64,000 bases of DNA from contig CBDBHI010000015.1 of NCBI GenBank assembly GCA_965205595.1, positions 106,877 to 170,876 of the forward strand. The letters run 5' to 3'. Below the pieces are notes generated by a model, which saw only the letters and a list, made by a program, of their open reading frames with translations, was not told the origin of the DNA and did not search any database. The DNA comes from CATQHP01 sp965205595. Its GTDB lineage: Bacteria > Acidobacteriota > Terriglobia > Bryobacterales > UBA6623. Made by a program: the position numbers and the translations under genes. Below are positions 44,698 through 56,925 of this stretch, piece after piece (position 1 is the first letter of the stretch; each line of letters begins with the position of its first letter).

Positions 44698-45330
44698 ATG
44701 TGCCAGCCAGCGGAGTTTACCTACTGCCGGGTGGCGTGGGCCTTGTTGCTACAATTGCGCGCATTGCCCGACACGACGGGGCGAGGCGAGCCTGTCGAAC
44801 GCCCGATCGCCTACTTCATCACGTTTTCCTGCTACGGAACACATCTACACGGAAACGCCAAGGGGTCTGTTGATCGCCGGCACAACAGTCCGGGCGGGCG
44901 GTTGATTGCACACGATCCCGTTCGCGAGCGCGCGCAGGCGGAGTGGATGTCGAAGTCCACCTACGTCTTGGACCGTCAGGCGAGGGAGACAGTTCTCAAG
45001 TCGATTCGGAAGTCTTGCACGATCAAGGGTTGGTTGTTGTTGGCCGCGCACGTTCGCGGTACTCACGTTCATATCGTGATTTGCAGCCGGGAAACGCCTG
45101 AGCGATTGATGGCCTATCTGAAACATCACGCGAGCCGGGATCTAAACCGCTCCGACGCTGTGCGGCGCAGGCGCTGGACTAGTCATGGGAGTACGCGTTG
45201 GCTGTGGGAGCCTGAGAATGTTGACCGCGCGATCGATTATGTGCTGAATCAGCAGGGCGTGGCGATGGCGGTTCATCGGTTGGGGCGTTATTGGACGGAG
45301 GTGCTTGGGTCGGTGAACGTTTCATCTTGA
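44698..45330 (+). CDS. REP-associated tyrosine transposase (second copy)
   Basis: 210 residues. Y1/HUH fold: AYFITFSCYGTHLHGNAKGSVDRRHN near residue 38, metal-binding HVHIVI (His123, His125), and candidate nucleophile Tyr in AIDYVLNQQG near residue 183. About the same plan as the RAYT at 3917-4471, but the proteins differ widely and the flanking repeats are unrelated, so the two belong to separate RAYT/REP lineages. The first 35 residues are encoded partly by repeat-like sequence; the true start may be further in. Confidence 0.85.
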   Translation: MCQPAEFTYCRVAWALLLQLRALPDTTGRGEPVERPIAYFITFSCYGTHLHGNAKGSVDRRHNSPGGRLIAHDPVRERAQAEWMSKSTYVLDRQARETVLKSIRKSCTIKGWLLLAAHVRGTHVHIVICSRETPERLMAYLKHHASRDLNRSDAVRRRRWTSHGSTRWLWEPENVDRAIDYVLNQQGVAMAVHRLGRYWTEVLGSVNVSS

Positions 45331-45351
45331 GCGATTGAGGTGACCCTTCGA

Positions 45352-45384
45352 ATTACCGAGCCGCGCCGCCTCGCGGTGCTGTCT
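45352..45384. repeat. RAYT-2 associated repeat, inverted copy
   Basis: Reverse complement of the 33-bp repeat with a few mismatches (ACCGAGCCGCGCCGCC core). Together with the direct copy 34 bp further on it can form a long hairpin. Confidence 0.75.
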
Positions 45385-45418
45385 ACTTCGGAGGGGGTTT
45401 CATGCGGGACTGAGGGGC

Positions 45419-45451
45419 GGACCGCACCGCACGGCGGCGCGGCTCGGTACT
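45419..45451. repeat. RAYT-2 associated repeat, direct copy 2
   Basis: Identical over 33 bp to 44656-44688. The pair encloses the RAYT gene; the inverted copy at 45352-45384 makes this side a head-to-head (BIME-like) arrangement. Confidence 0.85.
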
Positions 45452-45511
45452 GCGAAGGGCCCGTGGCTGGCGGCGGAGTTTGGCCTCGTAAGGTTGCCCA
45501 AGGCAACTGCC

Positions 45512-47641
45512 TCATTCCTGCTTGGCGCGGCGGAACCCTTCGTACCAGTTCTGCACTACGCGGATCTTAGGAGATGGCCTTTCCTCCAGGGTCTGGACAA
45601 CGACGAATCGGCGGCCGTCCCGCGAGACATCGTACTGCTGGCCTCGGCGCTGAAAAGCTTCAGCGTCGACAAAGAGCTCGGTACGCTCGGTGATCCGTAG
45701 CGCCGGCTGCGGCTCAACGGACGCCGCGATCAACGTATCGTCGTTTACGTAGTAGATTTCGCGGCCATCACCGCGCCATCTCGGCTGTGCTCCGCCGTCC
45801 AATGACACCTGTACTCGCCATGTGCCCTCGGGGTAGGGCTTGACGTAAACTTCGTCCTGCCCGGACTCATCGGAAACATAGGCGAAGTAACGACCGTCGG
45901 GCGAGAAATCGGGGGCATACGTGTCGAATTGGTCTTGGACGAGCGGGCGCTTTACTCCTTCGCCATCACCGCCAAATTCCATGACCCAGATGTCCTGGGG
46001 GGGCGTATCGAAGATCAGGGCGTCCCCGGTGGGAGTCCAATCGAACGCGAACTGCGATCCTTCGCCGTCGACCAGCAACTCCGGCTCGCCACCACCGGCC
46101 GCGCTGAGCGAAAAAATGTCCAACGCGCCAGCTTGCCTTGCCGAGTAGACGATTCTCTCACCATCCGGCAGCCAGGCGGGGCGCGCTTCGTTCAGAGAAC
46201 CAAAAGTGAGCTTGGACTTAAGTGGCGTCTTCACCTCATGAATCCAGATATCGCGTTGTCGAGGATCGGATGAATCTCTGGCGTCAACCACCACACGAGA
46301 TTCGTCCGGGGACAAGACCGGCGTTAGGATCTGTTGTTGCGGTCGCCCTATTGTTCCCGTGACGCGCCCGGAGCGATCCTTCCACACCAACTGCTGAGCC
46401 CCTCCTGGCTGGGATTCAACAAAGACCATCACACCGTTGTGAGAGACCGTAGGGCGCGTGCCTCGATTCTCAACAAGAAACGGATCGCCGGTCGGCTGGA
46501 GCGAACGCAAGTCGAAGGGAATTGCCCAGATCCCCTCCAATCCGTTCTGGTAGAGAAGGTGTCCGCTCGAATCATATGTCGGCCAGCTTCCCGACCCGAT
46601 TAGCGTCTGCCTGCCGCTATGGATATCCCGAACCGCCATGGATCGCCGCACGGTGAAAGGCGAATAATCGAACAGCATCGTCCCGGGCTTCGCGGCGGCG
46701 GGAAATGAGGCATACCCATAAGCCAGCGCGTCTCCCTCGATAGGTTGGCCCTCGGTAAACAACGGTTCAGCTTTGCCGCCTTCGGACGGCACGGAATAGA
46801 ATTGACGCGGAGATCCGGCGGTGAATACGATGCGATCACGGTCGGCGTCGTAGGTTATAGCTCGAACGCCGTCCACGTGATAGAAGATCTGCTTGGCGGG
46901 GCCGCCGGCGGCCCGGACGCTCAAGATACTACTGCCCGCTGCTCGTGCAAATATACGCCGGCTATCGTCGGACCACACGGGGTCGAACATAGCGCTGGAT
47001 TCGACGTTCGGAATTCTCGGGGCGTCCTCGTCCAGGTCGTGGATGTACAACCGTCGGTACGGACCGACCACGGCGACGTAAGCCACGGAGCGGCCGTCCG
47101 GGGAGACGGTCGCTTCTTGAACGATTCCCGGAGTATCAAGGGTGAAGCGCAGGTATGGGGCCGGCGTTTCATCTGGATTCGAGAACAAGAGGACTCCAAC
47201 AATTAGTCCGATCGAGGCTGCCGCGAGTGCTCCGATGACCAGGCGGGTGGGTGCGGCCCGCGCTGCGGATTGCTTTTCCGGCTGCGCCTCGACTCGTTCG
47301 TGAGCGATCGGTGACTCCACCGAGGCGAGGAATCGGTATCCGAGACGAGGCACGGTTTCTAGAAATCGCGGCGAGGTCGATGAATCGTCGAGCGCCTGGC
47401 GGATTTTTTGGACGGACGTGTTGAGGCTTTTGTCGAACTCGACGAACTCGTCTTCGGCCCAAAGGCGTTCCTTGAGGTGCTCTCTGGTGACGATTTCGCC
47501 GGGCTTTTCGATCAGCGCCTCGAGGACGCGAAAGGGTTGGTCTTGTAGGCGGACTCGCACGCCGCGTTTGCGGAGCTCGCGGGCGGTGAGGTCGAGCTCG
47601 AATACGCCGAAGCGGACGATTCTTGGAGGAGCTGATTTCAC
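45512..47641 (-). CDS. Winged-helix / membrane / TolB-propeller protein (one-component regulator)
   Basis: 709 residues. Residues 10-110 are an OmpR/CadC-type winged helix (FGVFELDLTARELRKRGVRV, FRVLEALIEKPGEIVTREHL, NTSVQKIRQALDDSS, ETVPRLGYRFLA). One membrane helix (LVIGALAAASIGLIVGVLLF, near residues 133-152). The remainder is a periplasmic propeller of PD40/TolB repeats (SPDGRSVAYVA, SPDESRVVVDAR, LPDGERIVYSAR, SPDGRYFAYVSDESG). The layout suggests a membrane-bound transcription factor sensing something outside. The neighbour at 47677 is a paralogue, so this is a tandem duplication. Confidence 0.88.
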   Translation of the reverse strand: MKSAPPRIVRFGVFELDLTARELRKRGVRVRLQDQPFRVLEALIEKPGEIVTREHLKERLWAEDEFVEFDKSLNTSVQKIRQALDDSSTSPRFLETVPRLGYRFLASVESPIAHERVEAQPEKQSAARAAPTRLVIGALAAASIGLIVGVLLFSNPDETPAPYLRFTLDTPGIVQEATVSPDGRSVAYVAVVGPYRRLYIHDLDEDAPRIPNVESSAMFDPVWSDDSRRIFARAAGSSILSVRAAGGPAKQIFYHVDGVRAITYDADRDRIVFTAGSPRQFYSVPSEGGKAEPLFTEGQPIEGDALAYGYASFPAAAKPGTMLFDYSPFTVRRSMAVRDIHSGRQTLIGSGSWPTYDSSGHLLYQNGLEGIWAIPFDLRSLQPTGDPFLVENRGTRPTVSHNGVMVFVESQPGGAQQLVWKDRSGRVTGTIGRPQQQILTPVLSPDESRVVVDARDSSDPRQRDIWIHEVKTPLKSKLTFGSLNEARPAWLPDGERIVYSARQAGALDIFSLSAAGGGEPELLVDGEGSQFAFDWTPTGDALIFDTPPQDIWVMEFGGDGEGVKRPLVQDQFDTYAPDFSPDGRYFAYVSDESGQDEVYVKPYPEGTWRVQVSLDGGAQPRWRGDGREIYYVNDDTLIAASVEPQPALRITERTELFVDAEAFQRRGQQYDVSRDGRRFVVVQTLEERPSPKIRVVQNWYEGFRRAKQE

Positions 47642-47676
47642 GACATCTATTGTTCAAACCCCGCCTGAGCCGCTCC

Positions 47677-49785
47677 TTAACGGAAGCCTTCCACGAGCAT
47701 GATATCCGACTCGGGCGGCTCGCCCTGGGTGTAGAGCACTGACTCCCCATCGGGAGAAACCGAAAGGCCGACATAGGTCTCTTTCTCGAACTCCATCACC
47801 GAATTCACGGCCTTGGAGTCAAAGTCATAGAAGTTGATGGTTTTCGGAGTGATTCTGCTGCCCGTGAAGTAGATCCCAGAGCGCCCCACAGCCCAGTTCA
47901 TTTCGTTCAGGAATCGCTCGACCTCGAGCGCTCGAGGACCTCCAGCCACGGGAATGCTCCACAGGCTCGTGCGATCCGACAAATATAAGGTCCGCCCGTC
48001 GAGCGACTCGAGGGCATACCGATCGTTCCCGCTGGTCACTTGGACTGGCTCGCCGCCCTCAGGCCCAATTGTCCAGATGCCATACTCACCGGACCTGTTC
48101 GAGCTGAAGTAGATCCGGCGGCCGTCTCGCGAGACCGTCGGCTGCATGTCGGTGGCTGGATGATCTGTCAAGGGCTGGGGCTCGCCGCCGGAGGCGCGGA
48201 TGACGAAGATGTCTCGTTGATTACCGACGAAGGACTGGAACACGATCCACGCTCCGTCAGGGGACCAATATGGTGCCGACGACTGACGCGACTTCAGGTA
48301 GGTGAGTTGGATCGGATTCGCCCCGTCGCGGTCGCAAACCCAGATCTCGCGATAGCCGGAGCGCGAAGACGAGAAGGCGATCTGGGATCCGTCCGGGGAG
48401 TACTGAGGCGTGACGTCAAAGAACGTCGACGAAATAGCGGGACTCTGTTCCCCCGTAGCGGTCTGCAGCTCCCACGTATCGTAATCCCGACGGATGTAGG
48501 CGAGCGCAAGACGACCCGACGCGGTGATCGCGGGAAAGGAGAGCTGTGACGGCTGCATAAAGGGTTTTGGAGCGCCGCCGTCGATCGTCGTGCGCCACAA
48601 CCTGATCGACTCCGCAAACCCGCTTGCGAAGATGATCTCGCGACTGTCCGGCGTCCATGTTGGGAAGAAAGGAGCCTCTTCGCTGTTCAGTTGCCTCGTC
48701 TCGCCTTTCACTTCGAGCGATGGGGTTAGGTCAACAACATGAATCTCCCAGGAGTAGTTCGCGACAAGGCGTCGGAATGCAAGCTTCGATCCATCGGGCG
48801 AGACGGCTGGATCGACATCTCCTGCCAACGATTGGGCGGCCATGAGCTTTTGCATCTCGCCCGAATCGGCGTCAACGGCATGGAGCTGTCGTGGCGCGCG
48901 CGGTCCATCGCGCATGGAAACGACGAGGTGGCGTCCGTCAGGATGCCAGGTCACGGCTCGAGAGCTATTGTTGATCGTCTTGGGGAAGTCTAGGCGGGCC
49001 GAAACTGCTAATACTTCCCGCGCCGGCCCGCCGATCGCCGGGACCGTCATGACCGCGGCCGACTCTTCGTCGAACTTGCGAATGAAGGCGATGCGTCGCC
49101 CGTCCGGCGACCAAACGGAGTTGAAATCCTCTGCCGGATGGTCGGTCAGTCGGTCGGCCCTCTCCTCGCCGACGCGCTTGACGTAGATGTCCCAGTTGTC
49201 GCGGTTCGGCCCCTCCCACGTGAAGGTGATCCGCTCGCCGTCCGGCGAGAAGCTCGGATGAATCTCGCGACCCGGATAGGCTGTCAGCGTGATGGGTGCC
49301 GAGAAAGAAGCCGTCTGGTCGAACTGTTGCGGCCCACCCCAGCCGGCGAGGTAGACAGCCAAGGCCAACATAACGATCGCGAGCGCCGCTAGCGCAAGCC
49401 GCTCAATTCTTCGTGCACGCGCCCTCGGTTCAGGCGTTACGCCGGCGGATTGGACCGGGGCCACAAAGCGATACCCGCGCCGAGGGACAGTCTCCACGAA
49501 CCGTGGCGAACTCGATGGATCGTCGAGCGCCTGGCGGATTTTCTGGATGGCGGTGTTGAGGCTTTTGTCGAACTCGACGAATTCGTCTTCGGGCCACAGG
49601 CGTTCCTTTAGTTGCTCGCGGGTGATGATCTCGCCGGGCTTTTCGAGCAGGGCTTCGAGTACGCGGAAGGGTTGGTCTTGCAGCCGGACGCGCACGCCGC
49701 GCTTGCGCAGCTCACGGGCGGCGACGTCGAGTTCGAAAACTCCGAAGCGCCGCACGCCCCCGCCCTGTCGTCCCCCTGAATCCAT
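47677..49785 (-). CDS. Winged-helix / membrane / TolB-propeller protein (paralogue)
   Basis: About 702 residues from ATG 49785, chosen to match the paralogue's N-terminus; a GTG at 49860 would add 25 residues. Winged helix (RRFGVFELDVAARELRKRG, TAIQKIRQALDDPSSSPRF, ETVPRRGYRFVAPV), membrane helix (LALAALAIVMLALAVYLAG), and PD40 repeats (HPSFSPDGERITFTWEG, SPDGRRIAFIRKF, SPDGSKLAFRRL, SPDGSQIAFSSSRSGYREIW, SRDGRRIYFSSNRSGEYGIW). The DNA-binding parts of the two neighbours are nearly the same, while the propellers differ, suggesting one recognition sequence with different input signals. Confidence 0.88.
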   Translation of the reverse strand: MDSGGRQGGGVRRFGVFELDVAARELRKRGVRVRLQDQPFRVLEALLEKPGEIITREQLKERLWPEDEFVEFDKSLNTAIQKIRQALDDPSSSPRFVETVPRRGYRFVAPVQSAGVTPEPRARARRIERLALAALAIVMLALAVYLAGWGGPQQFDQTASFSAPITLTAYPGREIHPSFSPDGERITFTWEGPNRDNWDIYVKRVGEERADRLTDHPAEDFNSVWSPDGRRIAFIRKFDEESAAVMTVPAIGGPAREVLAVSARLDFPKTINNSSRAVTWHPDGRHLVVSMRDGPRAPRQLHAVDADSGEMQKLMAAQSLAGDVDPAVSPDGSKLAFRRLVANYSWEIHVVDLTPSLEVKGETRQLNSEEAPFFPTWTPDSREIIFASGFAESIRLWRTTIDGGAPKPFMQPSQLSFPAITASGRLALAYIRRDYDTWELQTATGEQSPAISSTFFDVTPQYSPDGSQIAFSSSRSGYREIWVCDRDGANPIQLTYLKSRQSSAPYWSPDGAWIVFQSFVGNQRDIFVIRASGGEPQPLTDHPATDMQPTVSRDGRRIYFSSNRSGEYGIWTIGPEGGEPVQVTSGNDRYALESLDGRTLYLSDRTSLWSIPVAGGPRALEVERFLNEMNWAVGRSGIYFTGSRITPKTINFYDFDSKAVNSVMEFEKETYVGLSVSPDGESVLYTQGEPPESDIMLVEGFR

Positions 49786-50024
49786 GTCGATGCCGCGACC
49801 GCTTTGATCGACGGCCTCCGCGTGGCCGATTATATCACCGATTTCGACCGGCGCAACCACATTTTCTTCTGTCGACTGCTGACCGTAACCGACATATTTT
49901 CAGTTGAATAGCTGTCGGCAAGCGGTCTGCTTCGAGTTCGCAAACGGATTGCCTCCAGACGGTTGGGATACATCCCGAAAACCCCCATTCTTGGTCTCGC
50001 AAACCACAAAGGAGCGCGAGACCA

Positions 50025-50699
50025 ATGACCAAACAACTACTTCTAACCACCATCCTCAGCCTTTTGAGCGCAGGCCATTTCAATCTGCAAGCCGAGTCCA
50101 ACCGGACCCCGGCGCAACAACAAGGCGGCGAACTGACCGTGCGCATCTACGACTACGCCGGACTCCCCGGTGACTTGCTGATCGAAGCCGCCGAGGCGGC
50201 GCGAGCGATATACCTCCGCTCCGGCGTGCCGACCCGCTGGATACAGTGCCCGACGCCAACGAACCCGAACCCGGCCGACCTGGCGATGTTCGACCCAAGC
50301 TGCGACGGCCCCGTCGGACCGCACGTGATTCAGATGCGGATCATGGCGACTGTTCCGCCGACCCTCTCCGAGCTCAACCGGTTTGTCTATGGCTTCGCGC
50401 TGCCGTCTAAGACCGGTGGATTTGGAACCGCCGCAACGGTCTTTCTGGACCGCGTCACCCGGTCCGCCGAGTTGAGCAAAGTCAACGAGACCGACCTCCT
50501 GGCCTGCGTCATGGCACACGAAGCAGGCCACCTTTTGCTCGGCGCAAACAGTCACTCAAACTATGGCCTGATGAGCGCTGCTTGGAAGAAGGCGGAGTTT
50601 ACAAAGATCGCAGAGGGGGCTTTCAATTTCTTCGGCCGTGAGAAGAAGCGAATTGCTAACGATGCTCAGGCACGTTTGACGATCGCCGCGAAACGCTAA
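50025..50699 (+). CDS. Small secreted zincin-like protein
   Basis: 224 residues with a signal peptide (LLLTTILSLLSAGHFNLQAE). ACVMAHEAGHLLLGANSHSNYGLM near residue 165 contains HExxH followed by G and SHS, a metzincin-like zinc site, and a downstream Met. I recognise similar small acidobacterial proteins with HEAGHLLLG-SHS, but no tested function. It is divergent from the tandem regulators (gap of about 240 nt), so they may control it. Confidence 0.75.
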   Translation: MTKQLLLTTILSLLSAGHFNLQAESNRTPAQQQGGELTVRIYDYAGLPGDLLIEAAEAARAIYLRSGVPTRWIQCPTPTNPNPADLAMFDPSCDGPVGPHVIQMRIMATVPPTLSELNRFVYGFALPSKTGGFGTAATVFLDRVTRSAELSKVNETDLLACVMAHEAGHLLLGANSHSNYGLMSAAWKKAEFTKIAEGAFNFFGREKKRIANDAQARLTIAAKR

Positions 50700-50948
50700 G
50701 GAAGTGCGCCCGTCGGCCCGAAGGTCTGCGGGTGGGTGGGGGACAGGCAACACGAGGGTTTGTCAAGTTGGGGAGATTGCGCGATCTCATGTGCCAGTCC
50801 CCGCCCGGTAGGCTGTTTATCGCTCCGCAGGACATGTGTAGATGCCTGCAGTACGCTGGATGAAGCTCACGAATCAGGCTGTCCGTCAAGGTCGGCGGGC
50901 TCCGATCTCAAAAAAATTCGAAAAAAGTGCTCAACCACCACTTTGTGG

Positions 50949-50977
50949 TTGCATCTAGGTCGCAGGACTGGTACTCT
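50949..50977 (+). promoter_or_regulatory. Candidate rRNA promoter
   Basis: TTGCAT, 17-bp spacer, TACTCT. Spacing is ideal, the hexamers are moderate. It would give a leader of about 380 nt before 16S. Not verified. Confidence 0.35.
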
Positions 50978-51242
50978 GGCTAAGTACCCATGAGTGTAAC
51001 GGGTCTTTTGCGGCCTGAAAACACTTTTGGGATGGCGGGCTGATTCAAACGAAGCCGTTTGAGGTAATCAGCCTGGGTGGCTAAACTACAAGTTTTTGGT
51101 GTCTAGCGGATTTTTGGGCTGCTAATTCCGGCCCAGGGGCCCATGACGCCAAATTAGTGAGGCTGGGCTGTTGAGGGGATTGCGAAAGTCCTTTTGGGTT
51201 TCGACCCGAAGGGGTAAGTAGTGAGGCGATCCTCGGCGGCAC

Positions 51243-51254
51243 TGATCTTTGACA
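51243..51254 (+). promoter_or_regulatory. boxA antitermination site upstream of 16S
   Basis: TGATCTTTGACA closely matches the bacterial boxA consensus TGCTCTTTGACA bound by NusB/S10. It lies about 110 nt before 16S. Confidence 0.7.
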
Positions 51255-51366
51255 GATTGGTTGGACGTGCAGTTTTATTTCGTCAGATTTCGAGTTTGAA
51301 GTCGGATCGGACAAACTCTAAACGTTTGCCTTGACTGTTCTTCGGAACGACTAAGGCTAAACACAT

Positions 51367-52872
<1,506 letters not shown>

Positions 52873-53082
52873 AGAGAACTGGGTTGTTTTGTCTATCGAA
52901 TCCGTTTCGTCTTCGGGCGAGACGAAATCCTATAATTGGCAATCAACTCCATCGAATCCGACACTCTCTTAATCGGAATCGGAAATTTACTGATTGGAAA
53001 CCGAGCGTAGCTTGGTTTCCCACGTCCAACCGGCCTCATTTTGGCCTACAGCAAGCAAGAATATAAGCGGAAACCATTTCCT

Positions 53083-53158
53083 GGGGCTGTAGCTCAGCTG
53101 GGAGAGCGCCTGATTTGCATTCAGGAGGTCGTCGGTTCGAGCCCGATTAGCTCCACCA
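53083..53158 (+). tRNA. tRNA-Ala (TGC)
   Basis: 76 nt with encoded CCA end. Starts GGGGCTGTAGCTCAGCTGG; anticodon stem CCTGA-TTTGCAT-TCAGG gives anticodon TGC; T arm GGTTCGAGCC is standard. It lies in the 16S-23S spacer, ahead of tRNA-Ile. Confidence 0.97.
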
Positions 53159-53181
53159 ATCCTCCGTTAACATTAATCGAA

Positions 53182-53201
53182 GGGCGCGACACGTCGCGCC
53201 C
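53182..53201. repeat. GTCGCGCCC palindrome between the two spacer tRNAs
   Basis: Perfect 9-bp stem GGGCGCGAC/GTCGCGCCC with a 2-nt AC centre. Same type as at 19500-19519 and, imperfectly, at 31-54. An insertion of a dispersed repeat into the rRNA spacer is likely. Confidence 0.7.
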
Positions 53202-53211
53202 GACATTAGGA

Positions 53212-53288
53212 GGGCGTGTAGCTCAGCTGGTTAGAGCGCATCCCTGATAAGGATGAGGTCGCTGGTTCAAATCCAGCCACGCCCACCA
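53212..53288 (+). tRNA. tRNA-Ile (GAT)
   Basis: 77 nt with encoded CCA end. Starts GGGCGTGTAGCTCAGCTGG; anticodon arm CATCC-CTGATAA-GGATG gives GAT; T arm GGTTCAAATCC. Second tRNA of the rRNA spacer. Confidence 0.97.
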
Positions 53289-53404
53289 GCCGCTTGCGCG
53301 GGGCTTGGCCCTTCGGGATCTTTGCGGAGGGCAGCAGAGGGTTTCAGTATCAACGCTTTCGCGAGAGAGGGTTGATGTGGACACCTTTTACAGGATCCAA
53401 CAAC

Positions 53405-53416
53405 TGTTCTTTGAAA
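53405..53416 (+). promoter_or_regulatory. boxA-like site upstream of 23S
   Basis: TGTTCTTTGAAA, a boxA match in the position expected for the second antitermination site of rRNA operons, followed directly by the 23S processing stem. Confidence 0.6.
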
Positions 53417-53417
53417 A

Positions 53418-53431
53418 CTGAATATCGAAGG
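53418..53431 (+). other. 23S precursor processing stem, 5' strand
   Basis: CTGAATATCGAAGG is perfectly complementary over 14 bp to 56679-56692 (CCTTCGATATTCAG) beyond the 23S 3' end. The duplex encloses the whole 23S and is the expected RNase III substrate. Confidence 0.85.
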
Positions 53432-53613
53432 AAGAACTGATTTGATATGAAATCAGTTCGATGTAGTAATCGCTGGGATGCTTTTACACGCTTTCTGAAT
53501 CACCGAGATCCGGGAAAGCAATCAGTGTAGAAGCACTCCAAAGAGCGCCGCCTGGAGCCATATGTTTATTGTCTCTCCGTTAGCAAGAGAGATTTGGTTC
53601 TGGGTAAATTTTG

Positions 53614-56536
<2,923 letters not shown>

Positions 56537-56633
56537 TAAAATTTACCCCGAGCTAAATCCACTTGCTCGGCACTTTTTGGAAAGCGATTACCGCATTACC
56601 CGGTTGCAACCCGGCGATTCGCCGCTGGGGCTC

Positions 56634-56657
56634 GTAGGGGCGTAGCTTGCTACGCCC
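56634..56657. repeat. GTAGGGGCG-CTACGCCC hairpin repeat in the 23S-5S spacer
   Basis: GGGCGTAG-CTTG-CTACGCCC, perfect 8-bp stem, preceded by GTAG. It differs from 19549-19572 by one base. It lies inside the processed spacer between 23S and the 3' strand of the processing stem. Confidence 0.7.
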
Positions 56658-56678
56658 GTGCTAGAACCCCGCAACCAA

Positions 56679-56692
56679 CCTTCGATATTCAG
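56679..56692 (+). other. 23S precursor processing stem, 3' strand
   Basis: CCTTCGATATTCAG, the perfect complement of 53418-53431. See the partner entry. Confidence 0.85.
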
Positions 56693-56743
56693 CACCGCCG
56701 CACTCGCCTCATATAGGGCTCTGAGAACGCGCGGTGAAAAGTT

Positions 56744-56859
56744 TCGGGTGGCCCTAGCGAGGAGGCCACACCCGTTCCCATTCCGAACACGGTAGTTAAG
56801 CTCCTCAGCCCCGATGGTACTGCGTGGGCGACTGCGTGGGAGAGTAGGACGCCGCCCGA
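56744..56859 (+). rRNA. rrf: 5S ribosomal RNA
   Basis: About 116 nt. Terminal stem TCGGGTGGC with GCCGCCCGA; conserved CACACCCGTTCCCATTCCGA and TAGTTAAGCTCCTCAG; loop E region near GATGGTACTGC. Ends are estimated from the stem. Confidence 0.95.
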
Positions 56860-56871
56860 TTATTTTTTAAG

Positions 56872-56903
56872 GGCCCAACCGGTTTCGGTTGGGCCTGTTT
56901 TTT
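56872..56903 (+). terminator. Rho-independent terminator of the rRNA operon
   Basis: Perfect 10-bp stem GGCCCAACCG/CGGTTGGGCC with a GTTT loop, followed by TGTTTTTT. Positioned 12 nt after 5S. Confidence 0.92.
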
Positions 56904-56925
56904 GCGAAACAGTAGGCGTAGACTG

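Larger units (their letters stand above)
50700..51366. other. rRNA operon upstream region
   Basis: About 670 bp with no credible gene. It holds a candidate promoter (50949-50977) and a boxA-like site (51243-51254) ahead of 16S rRNA. A TTGACT at about 51331 could be the -35 of a closer promoter, but no good -10 follows at normal spacing. Confidence 0.6.
53289..53613. other. Spacer between tRNA-Ile and 23S
   Basis: 325 bp without genes. It contains a second boxA-like site (53405-53416) and the 5' half of the 23S precursor stem (53418-53431). Confidence 0.7.
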
